Shown here piece by piece: positions 55,560 through 64,000 of a stretch of 64,000 nucleotides of DNA. The translations under genes were made by a program, and so were the position numbers. Position 1 is the first letter of the stretch; every line of letters begins with the position of its first letter. The notes under the pieces were generated by a model. It did not search any database. It was given only the letters and a program-made list of their open reading frames with translations, and was not told the origin of the DNA. This DNA comes from JARFQW01 sp963842955 (lineage in GTDB: Bacteria; Pseudomonadota; Gammaproteobacteria; Steroidobacterales; XN24): assembly GCA_963842955.1 (NCBI GenBank), contig CAWJIJ010000006.1, positions 310,001-374,000 on the forward strand, read 5' to 3'.

Positions 55560-58500
55560 GTGCATGCTGTGACCCCCGGAGCCACTGATACGTTTCCTTT
55601 TGTCTACGAGCCCGGTCATGACGGGGACTCGGACGTGGGCCGCGCCATCAATGCCCGCTACCTGGCGGATGAAGCCGAGGTCGTGCGCGAGCTCCTGGCG
55701 GCCACCGGCTTCGACGACGATCTGCATGAGCGGGTTGCCGAAACGGCCCATGAACTCGTGACCGCCGTCCGCCGCAATCGCGCGAAGAGCTCGGGGCTGG
55801 ATGCGTTTATGAAGCAGTACGACCTGTCCTCGCAGGAAGGCGTCGTACTGATGTGCCTGGCCGAAGCCTTGTTGCGAATCCCTGATGCGGATACGGCGGA
55901 TCGCCTGATCGCGGATAAGATTTCCGCCGGAGACTGGGAAGGACATGCCGGCACCAGCGACTCGCTGTTCGTCAACGCCTCCACGTGGGGGCTGATGCTC
56001 ACCGGGCGCATGATACTGCCCGAGACCGACGCCTTTGATCATCCACAGCGCTATCTTAAGAAACTCGTGTCGCGGATGGGGGAGCCGGTGGTCCGGCGCG
56101 CCATGCGCCAGGCCATGCGGATCATGGGCCATCAGTTCGTCATGGGGCGCACCATCGAAGACGCCCTGAAGCGGGCGCGAGCCGGAGACTATGCCGCTTA
56201 CCGATATTCCTTCGACATGCTGGGCGAAGCCGCGCTGACCGGAGCGGATGCCAGGCGCTACCTCGAGGCTTACTCCGCAGGAATCGAATGCATTGGCCGT
56301 GGCCGCAAGGCGGACCAGACGGCGTGGGAAGCCGACAATATCTCGGTGAAGCTATCCGCCCTGTTTCCGCGCTATGAGTACGCGCAGCGAACCCGGGTGC
56401 TGGCCGAACTCGTCCCGGTTTTCCGGGAGCTGGCTCTCAAGGCGAAGGCCGTCGGGATCGGTCTGACCATGGACGCCGAGGAGGCAGACCGGCTGGAACT
56501 GTCTCTGCAGGTCTTCGAAGCCGTCTACCGAACGCCGGAGCTGGAGGGCTGGGACGGTCTCGGGCTGGCGGTCCAGGCCTATCAGAAACGCGCGCTCGGT
56601 GTGGTCGGCTGGCTGGCCGACCTGAGCCGGAGCGTGGGCCGGTGCATTCCCGTGCGCCTGGTCAAGGGCGCGTACTGGGACACCGAAATCAAGCGGGCCC
56701 AGGAAGCCGGCGTCGAGGGCTATCCCGTGTTTACCCGTAAGGCCAACACGGATGTCTCCTACCTGGCCTGCGCCCGGGAGCTGCTCGCCGCCGGCGACGC
56801 CCTGTATCCGCGGTTCGCGACACACAATGCCCACACCGTGGCCAGCGTCATTCACATGGCGGGTGACCAGCGGCGGTACGAGTTCCAGCGCCTCCACGGC
56901 ATGGGCGAGGAGCTCTATGCCGAGATCGTGGGAGACGAGAAGTTCAACCTGCCTTGCCGGGTTTACGCACCGGTGGGCGAGCACGAGGATCTCTTGCCCT
57001 ACCTGGTCCGGCGCCTGCTGGAAAATGGCGCGAATACATCGTTCGTCAACCGCATCGTGGACGAGAAGGCCCCGGTCGAGGAGATCATCGCCGATCCCGT
57101 GCGTACGGTGAGCGGCTACTCCCGGATCTCTCATCCAAGAATCCCTCTGCCCGAACAGATGTATGGCGAAGAACGATCCAACTCACGAGGCGTCAACCTG
57201 GCGGACAGCCGTGAGCTCAAGCCCCTGGCGGAGGCAATGGCCCGAGTGCCCGAGGGCGACTGGTCCGCGAAGCCGGTCGTGGGGGGGCGCACCCTCGGGG
57301 GACGGGAGCGTACGCTGTCCGTCAATCCGGCGGACACCCGCCGGTCTGTCGGGGAAGTGGTCATGGCCACCGAGGGTGATGCCCAGACCGCGCTGAATCT
57401 GGCATTCCTGTCCCAGCCCCGCTGGGATGCTACTCCGGCGGCTCGTCGCGCGGAGATTCTCCTGAAGGCCGCTGACCTTTTCGAGGCCCATGCGGCCGAG
57501 CTGATGGGGCTGTGCGTGCTGGAGGCAGGCAAATCCGTGCCCGACTGCGTGGCCGAGCTTCGCGAGGCGGTGGACTTTCTGCGTTACTACGCGGCCGGCG
57601 CGCGGCGCGATTTCGGGGGGGCCGTCCGACTGCCTGGTCCGACCGGCGAGAGCAACGAATTGTCGTTGCACGGCCGCGGCATCTTCGTCTGCATCAGCCC
57701 GTGGAATTTTCCGCTAGCCATTTTCACCGGCCAGGTCGCAGCCGCCCTGGCAGCGGGCAACAGCGTCATTGCCAAGCCCGCGGAACAGACTTCCATCGTC
57801 GCAGCGCGGGCGACATCGCTCCTCTACGAAGCCGGTGTACCGGCGGACGTGCTGCACTTCCTGCCGGGTGACGGCGCGCGGCTGGGGGGCTGGCTGCTGT
57901 CGGATCCGCGGGTTGCCGGCGTGGCGTTTACCGGATCGACGGAAACTGCGCGGATCATCAATCGCCAGCTTGCCGCCCGCGAAGGACCGATTGCCGCGCT
58001 GATCGCCGAGACCGGCGGGCAGAATGCGCTGCTCGTGGACAGCTCGGCGCTGCCGGAACAGGTTGTCATGGATATCGTGCGCTCCTCCTTCAACAGCGCC
58101 GGTCAGCGGTGTTCGGCGCTACGGGTCGCCTTTCTTCAGGAAGAGATCGCCGATCGAACCCTGGAATTGCTGCAGGGCTATATGGACGAGCTGATCGTGG
58201 GTAACCCCGCATTTTTGCGGACGGATGTCGGTCCGGTCATTGACTCCGAGGCGCTGATCACGCTGGAGAAGCACACCGAGGCGATTGCCCGTTTCGGGCG
58301 GCTTATCCATCGCTGCAAACTGTCGCCGGATTGCAGCAACGGGACGTTTTTTGCGCCGGCCGCCGTGGAGATCGACAGCCTTGACCGCCTGGAGAGAGAG
58401 GTGTTTGGTCCGGTGTTGCACGTGGTCCGCTTCCGAGCGCGGGACCTTGACCAGGTGATAAAGCAGATCAATGCAACGGGATTTGGACTGACCCTTGGCG

Positions 58501-58751
58501 TGCATACCCGCATTGACGGGCGGGCGCAGGAGATTTTTCGCCGGACCCAGGTCGGGAACACGTACGTCAATCGCAACATGGTGGGTGCCGTCGTGGGGGT
58601 TCAGCCCTTCGGTGGCCGGGGTCTTTCCGGCACCGGCCCGAAGGCGGGAGGCCCGCACTATCTGCATCGTTTCGCCACGGAAAAGGCCCTGTCCATCAAC
58701 ACCTCCGCCGTCGGCGGAAACGCGAGCCTGCTGGCTCTGGACGAGGGCTGA
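55560..58751 (+). CDS. putA: Bifunctional proline dehydrogenase / delta-1-pyrroline-5-carboxylate dehydrogenase
   Basis: A 1063-residue PutA. The N-terminal proline dehydrogenase barrel (FAD) has RCIPVRLVKGAYWDTEIKRAQ and ATHNAHTVAS. The aldehyde dehydrogenase half has FVCISPWNFPLAIFTGQVAAALAAGNSVIAKPAEQT, FTGSTETARI and the catalytic Cys851 in NSAGQRCSAL. It converts proline to glutamate. It lacks the N-terminal ribbon-helix-helix DNA-binding part found in E. coli PutA (1320 residues), so it is a catalytic-only form that cannot repress its own gene. GTG start behind CCAGGAGCAATGCC. No frameshift in more than 3 kb. Confidence 0.97.
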   Translation: MHAVTPGATDTFPFVYEPGHDGDSDVGRAINARYLADEAEVVRELLAATGFDDDLHERVAETAHELVTAVRRNRAKSSGLDAFMKQYDLSSQEGVVLMCLAEALLRIPDADTADRLIADKISAGDWEGHAGTSDSLFVNASTWGLMLTGRMILPETDAFDHPQRYLKKLVSRMGEPVVRRAMRQAMRIMGHQFVMGRTIEDALKRARAGDYAAYRYSFDMLGEAALTGADARRYLEAYSAGIECIGRGRKADQTAWEADNISVKLSALFPRYEYAQRTRVLAELVPVFRELALKAKAVGIGLTMDAEEADRLELSLQVFEAVYRTPELEGWDGLGLAVQAYQKRALGVVGWLADLSRSVGRCIPVRLVKGAYWDTEIKRAQEAGVEGYPVFTRKANTDVSYLACARELLAAGDALYPRFATHNAHTVASVIHMAGDQRRYEFQRLHGMGEELYAEIVGDEKFNLPCRVYAPVGEHEDLLPYLVRRLLENGANTSFVNRIVDEKAPVEEIIADPVRTVSGYSRISHPRIPLPEQMYGEERSNSRGVNLADSRELKPLAEAMARVPEGDWSAKPVVGGRTLGGRERTLSVNPADTRRSVGEVVMATEGDAQTALNLAFLSQPRWDATPAARRAEILLKAADLFEAHAAELMGLCVLEAGKSVPDCVAELREAVDFLRYYAAGARRDFGGAVRLPGPTGESNELSLHGRGIFVCISPWNFPLAIFTGQVAAALAAGNSVIAKPAEQTSIVAARATSLLYEAGVPADVLHFLPGDGARLGGWLLSDPRVAGVAFTGSTETARIINRQLAAREGPIAALIAETGGQNALLVDSSALPEQVVMDIVRSSFNSAGQRCSALRVAFLQEEIADRTLELLQGYMDELIVGNPAFLRTDVGPVIDSEALITLEKHTEAIARFGRLIHRCKLSPDCSNGTFFAPAAVEIDSLDRLEREVFGPVLHVVRFRARDLDQVIKQINATGFGLTLGVHTRIDGRAQEIFRRTQVGNTYVNRNMVGAVVGVQPFGGRGLSGTGPKAGGPHYLHRFATEKALSINTSAVGGNASLLALDEG

Positions 58752-58757
58752 TTTCTC

Positions 58758-60116
58758 GTGGCGATCAGCGTCTTCGACATTTTCAAGGTGGGCGTCGGAC
58801 CGTCCAGTTCGCATACCATGGGGCCGATGCGCGCCGCCGGACGTTTTGTCGCGGACCTCGATGCGGGCGGCCACCTGGAGAACGTGCACAAACTGGTGGT
58901 CCGGCTCTATGGTTCACTGGCGCTGACGGGCCGGGGACACTGCACGGACGTGGCGATTCTTCTCGGTCTGGAAGGCGAGCATCCCGAGACCCTGGATACC
59001 GACGGGGTCGACGATCGTCTCGAGCGTATTCGCGGCGATGGCCGCCTGCGATTGGCCCGCGGTCCCGAGATCGCGTTCGATACGGCGCTGGACCTCCTGT
59101 TTCTCGATGACCAGACTCTCCCGCGCCATCCCAACGGGATGCGCTACACCGCTCTGGACAAGGGCGGAGTCGAACTGCTCTCGGAGGGGTTTTACTCGGT
59201 GGGGGGCGGTTTTGTGGTCAGGGATGACGAGGACGACTCGGCCGGCGCCGACGAGCGAGAGGTTCGCTGGCCTTTCAAGACCGCCGCCGAACTGATTGCG
59301 ACTGCGGAGCGAAATGGCAGCCGGATTCACCAGATCGTGCTCGAGAACGAACTGGCGTGGCGGCCCGAAATCGAAACGCGGGCGGGATTGCTGCACATCT
59401 GGTCCGTCATGCGCGAGTGCGTTCAGCGGGGCTTCCGCAGCGATGGTGTATTGCCCGGTGTGCTCAAGGTCCCGCGCCGCGCGCCGAAGCTCTACCGGGA
59501 ACTCTGCGGGGAGGGCGCCGCCGGGGACTTCATGGACTGGGTGAACGCCTACGCGCTGGCCGTCAACGAGGAAAACGCCGCCGGCGGCCGCGTGGTCACT
59601 GCCCCGACAAACGGTGCGGCCGGCATCATTCCTGCCGTACTCCACTACTACCGCCGCTTTGTTTCCGGTGCCGACGACGAAGGCGTCCTTCGTTTTCTCC
59701 TTACAGCCGGGGCGATCGGCATTCTCTACAAGACGAACGCGTCGATCTCCGGTGCGGAGATGGGCTGCCAGGGCGAAGTAGGGGTGGCCTGTTCGATGGC
59801 CGCCGGGGGGCTGGCCGCGGCCCTCGGCGCAAGCAATCTGCAGGTTGAGAATGCCGCGGAGATCGGCATGGAGCACAACCTGGGCCTCACCTGCGATCCG
59901 ATTGCCGGTCTGGTCCAGATCCCGTGTATCGAGCGCAACGCGATGGGTGCCGTCAAGGCCATTAATGCGGCGCGCATGGCGCTGCGCGGCGACGGACGGC
60001 ACATGGTGCACCTGGACCAGGTGATCGAGACCATGCGCCAGACCGGCCGGGACATGTCTACGGTGTACAAGGAGACATCCCAGGGCGGTCTTGCGGTCAA
60101 CGTCGTCGAATGCTGA
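58758..60116 (+). CDS. sdaA: L-serine ammonia-lyase, iron-sulfur type
   Basis: A 452-residue serine dehydratase. The N-terminal beta domain (ISVFDIFKVGVGPSSSHTMGPMRAAGRF) is the family signature. The alpha domain has VTAPTNGAAGIIPAVLHYY, and cysteines for the 4Fe-4S cluster stand in MGCQGEVGVACSMAAGG and LTCDPIAGLVQIPCIERN. It turns serine into pyruvate and ammonia. GTG start 6 bases after putA, so both probably form one amino-acid catabolism unit. Confidence 0.97.
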   Translation: MAISVFDIFKVGVGPSSSHTMGPMRAAGRFVADLDAGGHLENVHKLVVRLYGSLALTGRGHCTDVAILLGLEGEHPETLDTDGVDDRLERIRGDGRLRLARGPEIAFDTALDLLFLDDQTLPRHPNGMRYTALDKGGVELLSEGFYSVGGGFVVRDDEDDSAGADEREVRWPFKTAAELIATAERNGSRIHQIVLENELAWRPEIETRAGLLHIWSVMRECVQRGFRSDGVLPGVLKVPRRAPKLYRELCGEGAAGDFMDWVNAYALAVNEENAAGGRVVTAPTNGAAGIIPAVLHYYRRFVSGADDEGVLRFLLTAGAIGILYKTNASISGAEMGCQGEVGVACSMAAGGLAAALGASNLQVENAAEIGMEHNLGLTCDPIAGLVQIPCIERNAMGAVKAINAARMALRGDGRHMVHLDQVIETMRQTGRDMSTVYKETSQGGLAVNVVEC

Positions 60117-60214
60117 TTTCGCCTTCCCCCGGGGCAGGTTCGCCAGGAACCGCCTAGACTTGTGGGCGATGGCCGCGCCGATCCGCGGGGCCGGCAATCG
60201 GGGCGACGGGATTG

Positions 60215-60889
60215 ATGAGCGATGAAGACAACGATGCGGTACACACGCTGAGCGCGGCGGAAATCGGCGCCCTGGCGCATCTGTATCGCGGTGAGGTCTA
60301 TCGGAGCACCATCTGGCGCTCACGGCTCGACAACACGACCAACTGGGCGGTCGTTACCAGCGGCATCGCCTTGTCCCTGAGCTACAGTTCTGCCGACGCG
60401 TCACCCCTACCGCTGGTCCTCGTCGGTCTGCTGGTCGCGGTGTTTCTGATTCTCGAGGCGCGGCGCTATCGTTACTTCAACGTCTGGCGCGCCCGCTGCC
60501 GACTGATGGAAACCGACTTTTATGCGCCCTTGCTTTCGGGAGACGGCGTGAGCCTGGACGGCCGCTGGAACAAGTTGCTTTCGGACGACTATCGCCGCCC
60601 GCGTTTTCATGTCACCTACTGGATGGCGCTGGGCCGCCGGCTGCGGAAAAACTACATCTACATCCTGGCCGTGCAGGCGGTGGCCTATCTCGGCAAGCTG
60701 GTGATCCATCCGACACCGCTGACCAGCGTTCACGAGCTCCTGGAACGCGCTGCGATCGGTCCGATATCCGGCGCCTCGGTGATTATCGCCGGTCTGGTAT
60801 TCCACGGTATGTGGCTGAGCATTGCCCTGCTGACGCTGCGCACCGACCTGATGAGGCGGCGCACCGGCGCGCTGATCGCCATCGGCTAG
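60215..60889 (+). CDS. DUF2270 membrane protein
   Basis: A 224-residue protein with the DUF2270 pattern: IGALAHLYRGEVYRSTIWRSRLDNTTNWAVVTSGIALSLSYSS, RRYRYFNVWRARCRLMETDFYAPLL and two C-terminal membrane segments (YIYILAVQAVAYLGKLVI, SGASVIIAGLVFHGMWLSIALLTL). The function is unknown. ATG 60215 is preferred to TTG 60212. Its stop touches the stop of the regulator on the other strand. Confidence 0.9.
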   Translation: MSDEDNDAVHTLSAAEIGALAHLYRGEVYRSTIWRSRLDNTTNWAVVTSGIALSLSYSSADASPLPLVLVGLLVAVFLILEARRYRYFNVWRARCRLMETDFYAPLLSGDGVSLDGRWNKLLSDDYRRPRFHVTYWMALGRRLRKNYIYILAVQAVAYLGKLVIHPTPLTSVHELLERAAIGPISGASVIIAGLVFHGMWLSIALLTLRTDLMRRRTGALIAIG

Positions 60890-62808
60890 GGATCGCCGAT
60901 CCTGTCCAGCGCCCCAGAGAGTCCCACGCGATCGACGATCGCCCGGAATTCCGGATCAGTGCGCAAGTGGCGGAAGTGCGAGTCCACGGCCAGGTAGACC
61001 AGGCGGTCGTCGTGTGCTTCGCAGGCAGCCTCGAGCCAGCGGATCGTTTCATCCCGCGATCCGAGTCCGGCATAAGCGGTCGCAAGCTTTGTCGGAGGCA
61101 CATAGCGGGATGCCGACAGGACCTCGAGTTCCGCAAGCAATGCCAGGGCCCGCTCACGGTCTCCTTTCCGGGCGAGCGCAAAAATCAACGGGCCGCCAAC
61201 GATCGGAAGACCCAGCTTGGGCAGGTTTCGTTCATAGGTTTCGATGGCTGCGTCCCACCGGCCGGCCCCGGCCTGTGCCAGGCCGAGGGAGAGATCGCCC
61301 AGAGCGAAATCCGGATACGCCGTGAGCGCGCCGAGATAAGCGGCCTGCGCGGCTTCGAAGTCGCCCTGCCACAAGTCCGGTGATCCCTGGAGCATGGTCA
61401 GGACCGGCGACAGCGGATCGAGTTCGAATGCGCTGGCGAATTCGCGCCGGCAGTCTTCGAACCGGGCCTGGTAACAGTACAGCTCTCCCAGCCACTGGCG
61501 GGCGACGGCATCGTTGGGATCCAGGGCCGCCGCACGGGTGAGAGCCGCCTCGGCCGCGACCCAGTTCCAGTCGTACTGCAGCGCGATCATCCCCAGCACG
61601 GCGTGTGCCCCCGAGGACTGGGGATCGGCTGCAAGCGCTCGCGTGGCGAGGGTGCGGGCGCGCGGGATTGCGAGCTTGGGCGGCACGGCTCCGTACAACG
61701 GCCGCAACAACGAGGCCTCCGCCGCACTGGCCAGCGCGTCTGCATACTCGGGAGACCGCGCCAGCGCGGCATCGAACGAACGCAGCGCCTCCTGGAGGCT
61801 TTCGTCAGATCGCTGGCTCAGGTAGAAACGGCCGCGCAGATAGTGTCGGTAGGTTTCGGCATCGACTCCGTGCCTTTGGCTCTGAAGCTGCAGAGCCGGC
61901 CTGAGCCTGGCGGCCACGAGGCGGGCCAGACGCATCACTTGTTCGCTTTCCGCGCCCGCGTCGCCGGAATCGATGTTGAAGGAATGCAGTATGCCGCCGT
62001 CGCCTGCCGCTATCAGGTCGGCTCGAAGCCTGATGTCATCAGGTTCCGCCTCCAGGCTGGCGGCGAGCAAGGCCTCGACGCCCAGAGCCTTGCCAAGCTC
62101 GATCGGTTGACTCATGTCGACCCTGCTCGGGTCCGGCGCCGTGGCGACCACCCGGACGCCCTCGATTCGGGAGACCGCCCGCCGAAGCTCGTCGGTCAGG
62201 GCTCGGGCCAACCAGTCCGCGGAACTGTCGGTGGTGGTTATCGGGAGCACCGCCAGGGTGGTGATCAGATCGGGCTGTGGAGCCCGGCCCGTAAACCACG
62301 GGACGAGCATGACCGCACCCAACGCGGCGAGACTGACAAGGGTTCCGCTGCGCCACCTTACGGTTTTGCCCTCTTCTTGGTTGCTGTGAGGTGACGCCGG
62401 CTTCTTCGACGTTTCGGCGGCGTTCAAGGGGGCGGCGCGGGGGTCTTTCCTGGCTCGGCGATCTGGCCGGGTCACCCCGGACCGGAACCGGTAACCAACG
62501 CCCCGGTGCGTCTCGATGTAGCGGGGCGGATCGTCGCTGTCGCTGAGGTGCTTTCGAATCGTGCTAATGCAACGAGTCAGCGACTCCTCGTTCACTGAAA
62601 CGCTCCAGAATTGCTCCAGCAACTCCTCGCGGGTCACCAGTTTTGGTGCGCGTTCCGCGAGAAAAATAAGCACTTCCAAGGGCTTACGCTGAATCCGGAC
62701 CCGTGCCTGGCCTCGGTAGAGCGCGCGCCGCTCGAGGTCCACGCGGAAATCGCCAAAGGCCAGGGCCGGATAGGCCGCCGGCCGCCCATTTATCCTGGCT
62801 GGCGTCAT
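60886..62808 (-). CDS. CadC-like winged-helix regulator with membrane segment and TPRs
   Basis: A 640-residue protein. An OmpR/PhoB-type DNA-binding domain is at residues about 17-110 (LAFGDFRVDLERRALYRGQARVRIQRKPLEVLIFLAERAPKLVTREELLEQFWS, TRCISTIRKHLSDSDDPPRYIETHRGVGYRF). One membrane segment follows (LVSLAALGAVMLVPWF), then a periplasmic domain, first a FlgO/TolB-like part (LAVLPITTTDSSADWLARALTDELRRAVSRI), then TPR-like repeats (DALASAAEASLLRPLYG, AHAVLGMIALQYDWNWVAAEAALTRAAALDPNDAVARQWLGELY). Such one-component regulators sense a periplasmic signal. It is divergent to the transporter at 63122 across a spacer with a 22-bp palindrome. Confidence 0.92.
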   Translation of the reverse strand: MTPARINGRPAAYPALAFGDFRVDLERRALYRGQARVRIQRKPLEVLIFLAERAPKLVTREELLEQFWSVSVNEESLTRCISTIRKHLSDSDDPPRYIETHRGVGYRFRSGVTRPDRRARKDPRAAPLNAAETSKKPASPHSNQEEGKTVRWRSGTLVSLAALGAVMLVPWFTGRAPQPDLITTLAVLPITTTDSSADWLARALTDELRRAVSRIEGVRVVATAPDPSRVDMSQPIELGKALGVEALLAASLEAEPDDIRLRADLIAAGDGGILHSFNIDSGDAGAESEQVMRLARLVAARLRPALQLQSQRHGVDAETYRHYLRGRFYLSQRSDESLQEALRSFDAALARSPEYADALASAAEASLLRPLYGAVPPKLAIPRARTLATRALAADPQSSGAHAVLGMIALQYDWNWVAAEAALTRAAALDPNDAVARQWLGELYCYQARFEDCRREFASAFELDPLSPVLTMLQGSPDLWQGDFEAAQAAYLGALTAYPDFALGDLSLGLAQAGAGRWDAAIETYERNLPKLGLPIVGGPLIFALARKGDRERALALLAELEVLSASRYVPPTKLATAYAGLGSRDETIRWLEAACEAHDDRLVYLAVDSHFRHLRTDPEFRAIVDRVGLSGALDRIGDP

Positions 62809-63121
62809 CGTGAGTGGAACCCCGGACAGCGGCTCAAAACCATGCCGGGCCGGCAGGTCCGGGCTGTCCTACAGCCAAGGACCGACTGCGCTCGCAGCCG
62901 CGAGAACCGGGCAGGCAAGGCGGCAAATCGAGTTTCCGGCACAAACATCTGGCTGGCTCCACGTGGCTCCACGTGGAGCCACGGGCTGGATCTGGTCCAT
63001 GGGCCTCTCAAAAGCTCCCCTATAGACACCATTGAGTTTCGCACGAATCGCAGGCCGGGTTCTCGCTTCGTCCCGCGGGGTTCGTCGCTGGTGTGGTTCG
63101 CCGGTATAGTTCACGGCTTTT
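62809..63121. other. Divergent spacer, no gene
   Basis: About 310 bases between the CadC-like regulator and the AbgT-family transporter. Apart from the palindrome at 62962-62983, I see only weak promoter-like stretches and short frames of no likely significance. Confidence 0.6.
62962..62983. promoter_or_regulatory. 22-bp perfect palindrome, candidate operator between regulator and transporter
   Basis: A perfect inverted repeat with GGCTCC, ACGT and GGAGCC at its core. A further direct GGCTCCACGT lies just before it (62955-62964), so the half-site is present three times in a row. It sits in the spacer between the CadC-like regulator and the AbgT-family transporter, where an operator would be. 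The regulator could bind it. Confidence 0.55.
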
Positions 63122-64000
63122 ATGGATGGAGTGACCGACCCGATGTCCGCAACCGCACCCCAGCCGAGCCGATCCCTCCTCGATCGATTCCTGAACGTCG
63201 TGGAGCGCGGCGGGAACGCGCTGCCACATCCGGCGGTGCTGTTTGCGATCCTCGCGTTGCTGGTGATTGTCCTGTCCTGGGTGGCTGCAAAGACCGGCAT
63301 GTCCGTCGTCCATCCGTCTACGGGCGAGGTTGTCACTCCCGTCAACCTGCTGAGCGTCGAAGGACTGCATCGGATCGTCACGAGCCTGGTCACCAACTTC
63401 ACGAGCTTCGCCCCACTGGGCACCGTGCTGGTCGCTCTCATTGGCATCGGTGTGGCGGAGCACTCCGGGCTGATTGCCGCCTGTCTGAGGTCCCTGGTCC
63501 TGTCGGCCCCCCGCCACCTGCTGACACCCATCGTGGTCATGGCCGGCATCCTGTCCAACATGGCCAGCGAGGTGGGGTACGTCCTCCTGGTTCCGTTGGC
63601 CGGGCTCATATTCCAGGCCGCGGGGCGGCATCCGATTCTCGGGATGGCCGCCGGGTTCGCCGGCGTGTCCGGAGGCTACTCGGCCAACCTGCTGGTTGGC
63701 ACCATCGACCCGCTGCTCGCCGGTCTGTCCCAGGAGGCCGCGCAGATCGTCGACCCGAACTATACGGTCAGCGTTGTGGCGAACTGGTATTTCATGATTG
63801 TCTCCACGCCCATGCTGGCGCTGTTGGGTTGGTTTGTTACCGAGCGCATTCTCGCTCCTCGCTTTGCTTACTACGTCCCGCCCGAGGAGGTCAGCGAGGA
63901 CGCCATGGCCCGCCCGCTGGACGACGCAGAGCGCCGCGGCCTGCGCTATGCCGGCTATGCGACCCTGGCCATGACAGCCCTGGTCGTCTGGAGCGCGCTG
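63122..64000 (+). CDS. AbgT-family transporter (partial, runs off the window)
   Basis: At least 290 residues without a stop. The reading begins MDGVTDPMSATAPQPSRSLLDRFLNVVERGGNALPHPAVLFAILALLVIVLSWVAAKTG and continues SNMASEVGYVLLVPLAGLIFQAAGRHPILGMAAGFAGVSGGYSANLLVGTIDPLLAGLSQEAA. The LPHP start and the GGYSANLLVGTIDPLLAGLS stretch are typical of the AbgT family. Members carry p-aminobenzoyl-glutamate uptake or export antifolates (MtrF, YdaH). Which applies is not visible. ATG 63122 or the internal ATG 63143 starts it. Confidence 0.92.
   Translation, partial: MDGVTDPMSATAPQPSRSLLDRFLNVVERGGNALPHPAVLFAILALLVIVLSWVAAKTGMSVVHPSTGEVVTPVNLLSVEGLHRIVTSLVTNFTSFAPLGTVLVALIGIGVAEHSGLIAACLRSLVLSAPRHLLTPIVVMAGILSNMASEVGYVLLVPLAGLIFQAAGRHPILGMAAGFAGVSGGYSANLLVGTIDPLLAGLSQEAAQIVDPNYTVSVVANWYFMIVSTPMLALLGWFVTERILAPRFAYYVPPEEVSEDAMARPLDDAERRGLRYAGYATLAMTALVVWSAL

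Overview
The window is high-GC DNA from a free-living Proteobacterium, most likely a gammaproteobacterium. The core gene order rnr-rlmB-rpsF-rpsR-DUF2232-rplI-dnaB-alr-radA and ypjD/ffh-rpsP-rimM-trmD-rplS is typical of that class. I cannot name the genus from the sequence alone.

Layout. 0-5 kb: the end of a surface protein with Ig/cadherin-like repeats and a GlyGly-CTERM-like tail, an SDR enzyme with a signal sequence, a class C beta-lactamase-fold hydrolase, a small unknown protein and a tRNA-Leu(CAG). 5.1-27.5 kb: a large accessory lipid locus, which is the most interesting part. It holds a serine palmitoyltransferase-like enzyme with its own acyl carrier protein, a fatty acyl-AMP ligase, a CerR-like reductase, a MobA-like nucleotidyltransferase, a Tam41-like cytidylyltransferase, a metallophosphoesterase, three ELM1-family (GT-B-like) proteins, two paralogous DPD-motif glycosyltransferase-like proteins, a lipid-exporter-type ABC transporter, an LpxL-like acyltransferase, three PAPS-dependent-type sulfotransferases and two 2-oxoglutarate/Fe(II) oxygenases. 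My reading is a pathway that makes, decorates (sugars, hydroxyls, sulfate) and exports a ceramide-like sphingolipid. 27.7-39 kb: RNA and ribosomal protein genes, replication (dnaB), alanine racemase, an FHA/PP2C signalling pair and radA. 39-45.6 kb: a CorB/CorC-type membrane protein, YpjD, a metallo-beta-lactamase-fold hydrolase, ffh and the rpsP-rimM-trmD-rplS operon. 45.6-49.3 kb: a TRAP transporter with a TatT-like lipoprotein. 49.4-52.4 kb: a sorbosone-dehydrogenase-like protein and the signal peptide peptidase SppA. 52.4-60.1 kb: amino-acid catabolism (tdh-kbl for threonine, putA for proline, sdaA for serine) with hslR and a Nudix hydrolase. 60.2-64 kb: a DUF2270 membrane protein, a CadC-like regulator with TPRs, and an AbgT-family transporter that runs off the end.

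Sequence quality. Many conserved genes that should be intact (rlmB, rpsF tail, dnaB, alr, ffh, rimM, dctM, sppA, the sorbosone dehydrogenase, one sulfotransferase, one glycosyltransferase-like gene) are broken by single-base indels. Most are one-base insertions, and the protein resumes perfectly in another frame. I treat these as likely sequencing errors of an unpolished assembly rather than true pseudogenes, and give the joined coordinates.
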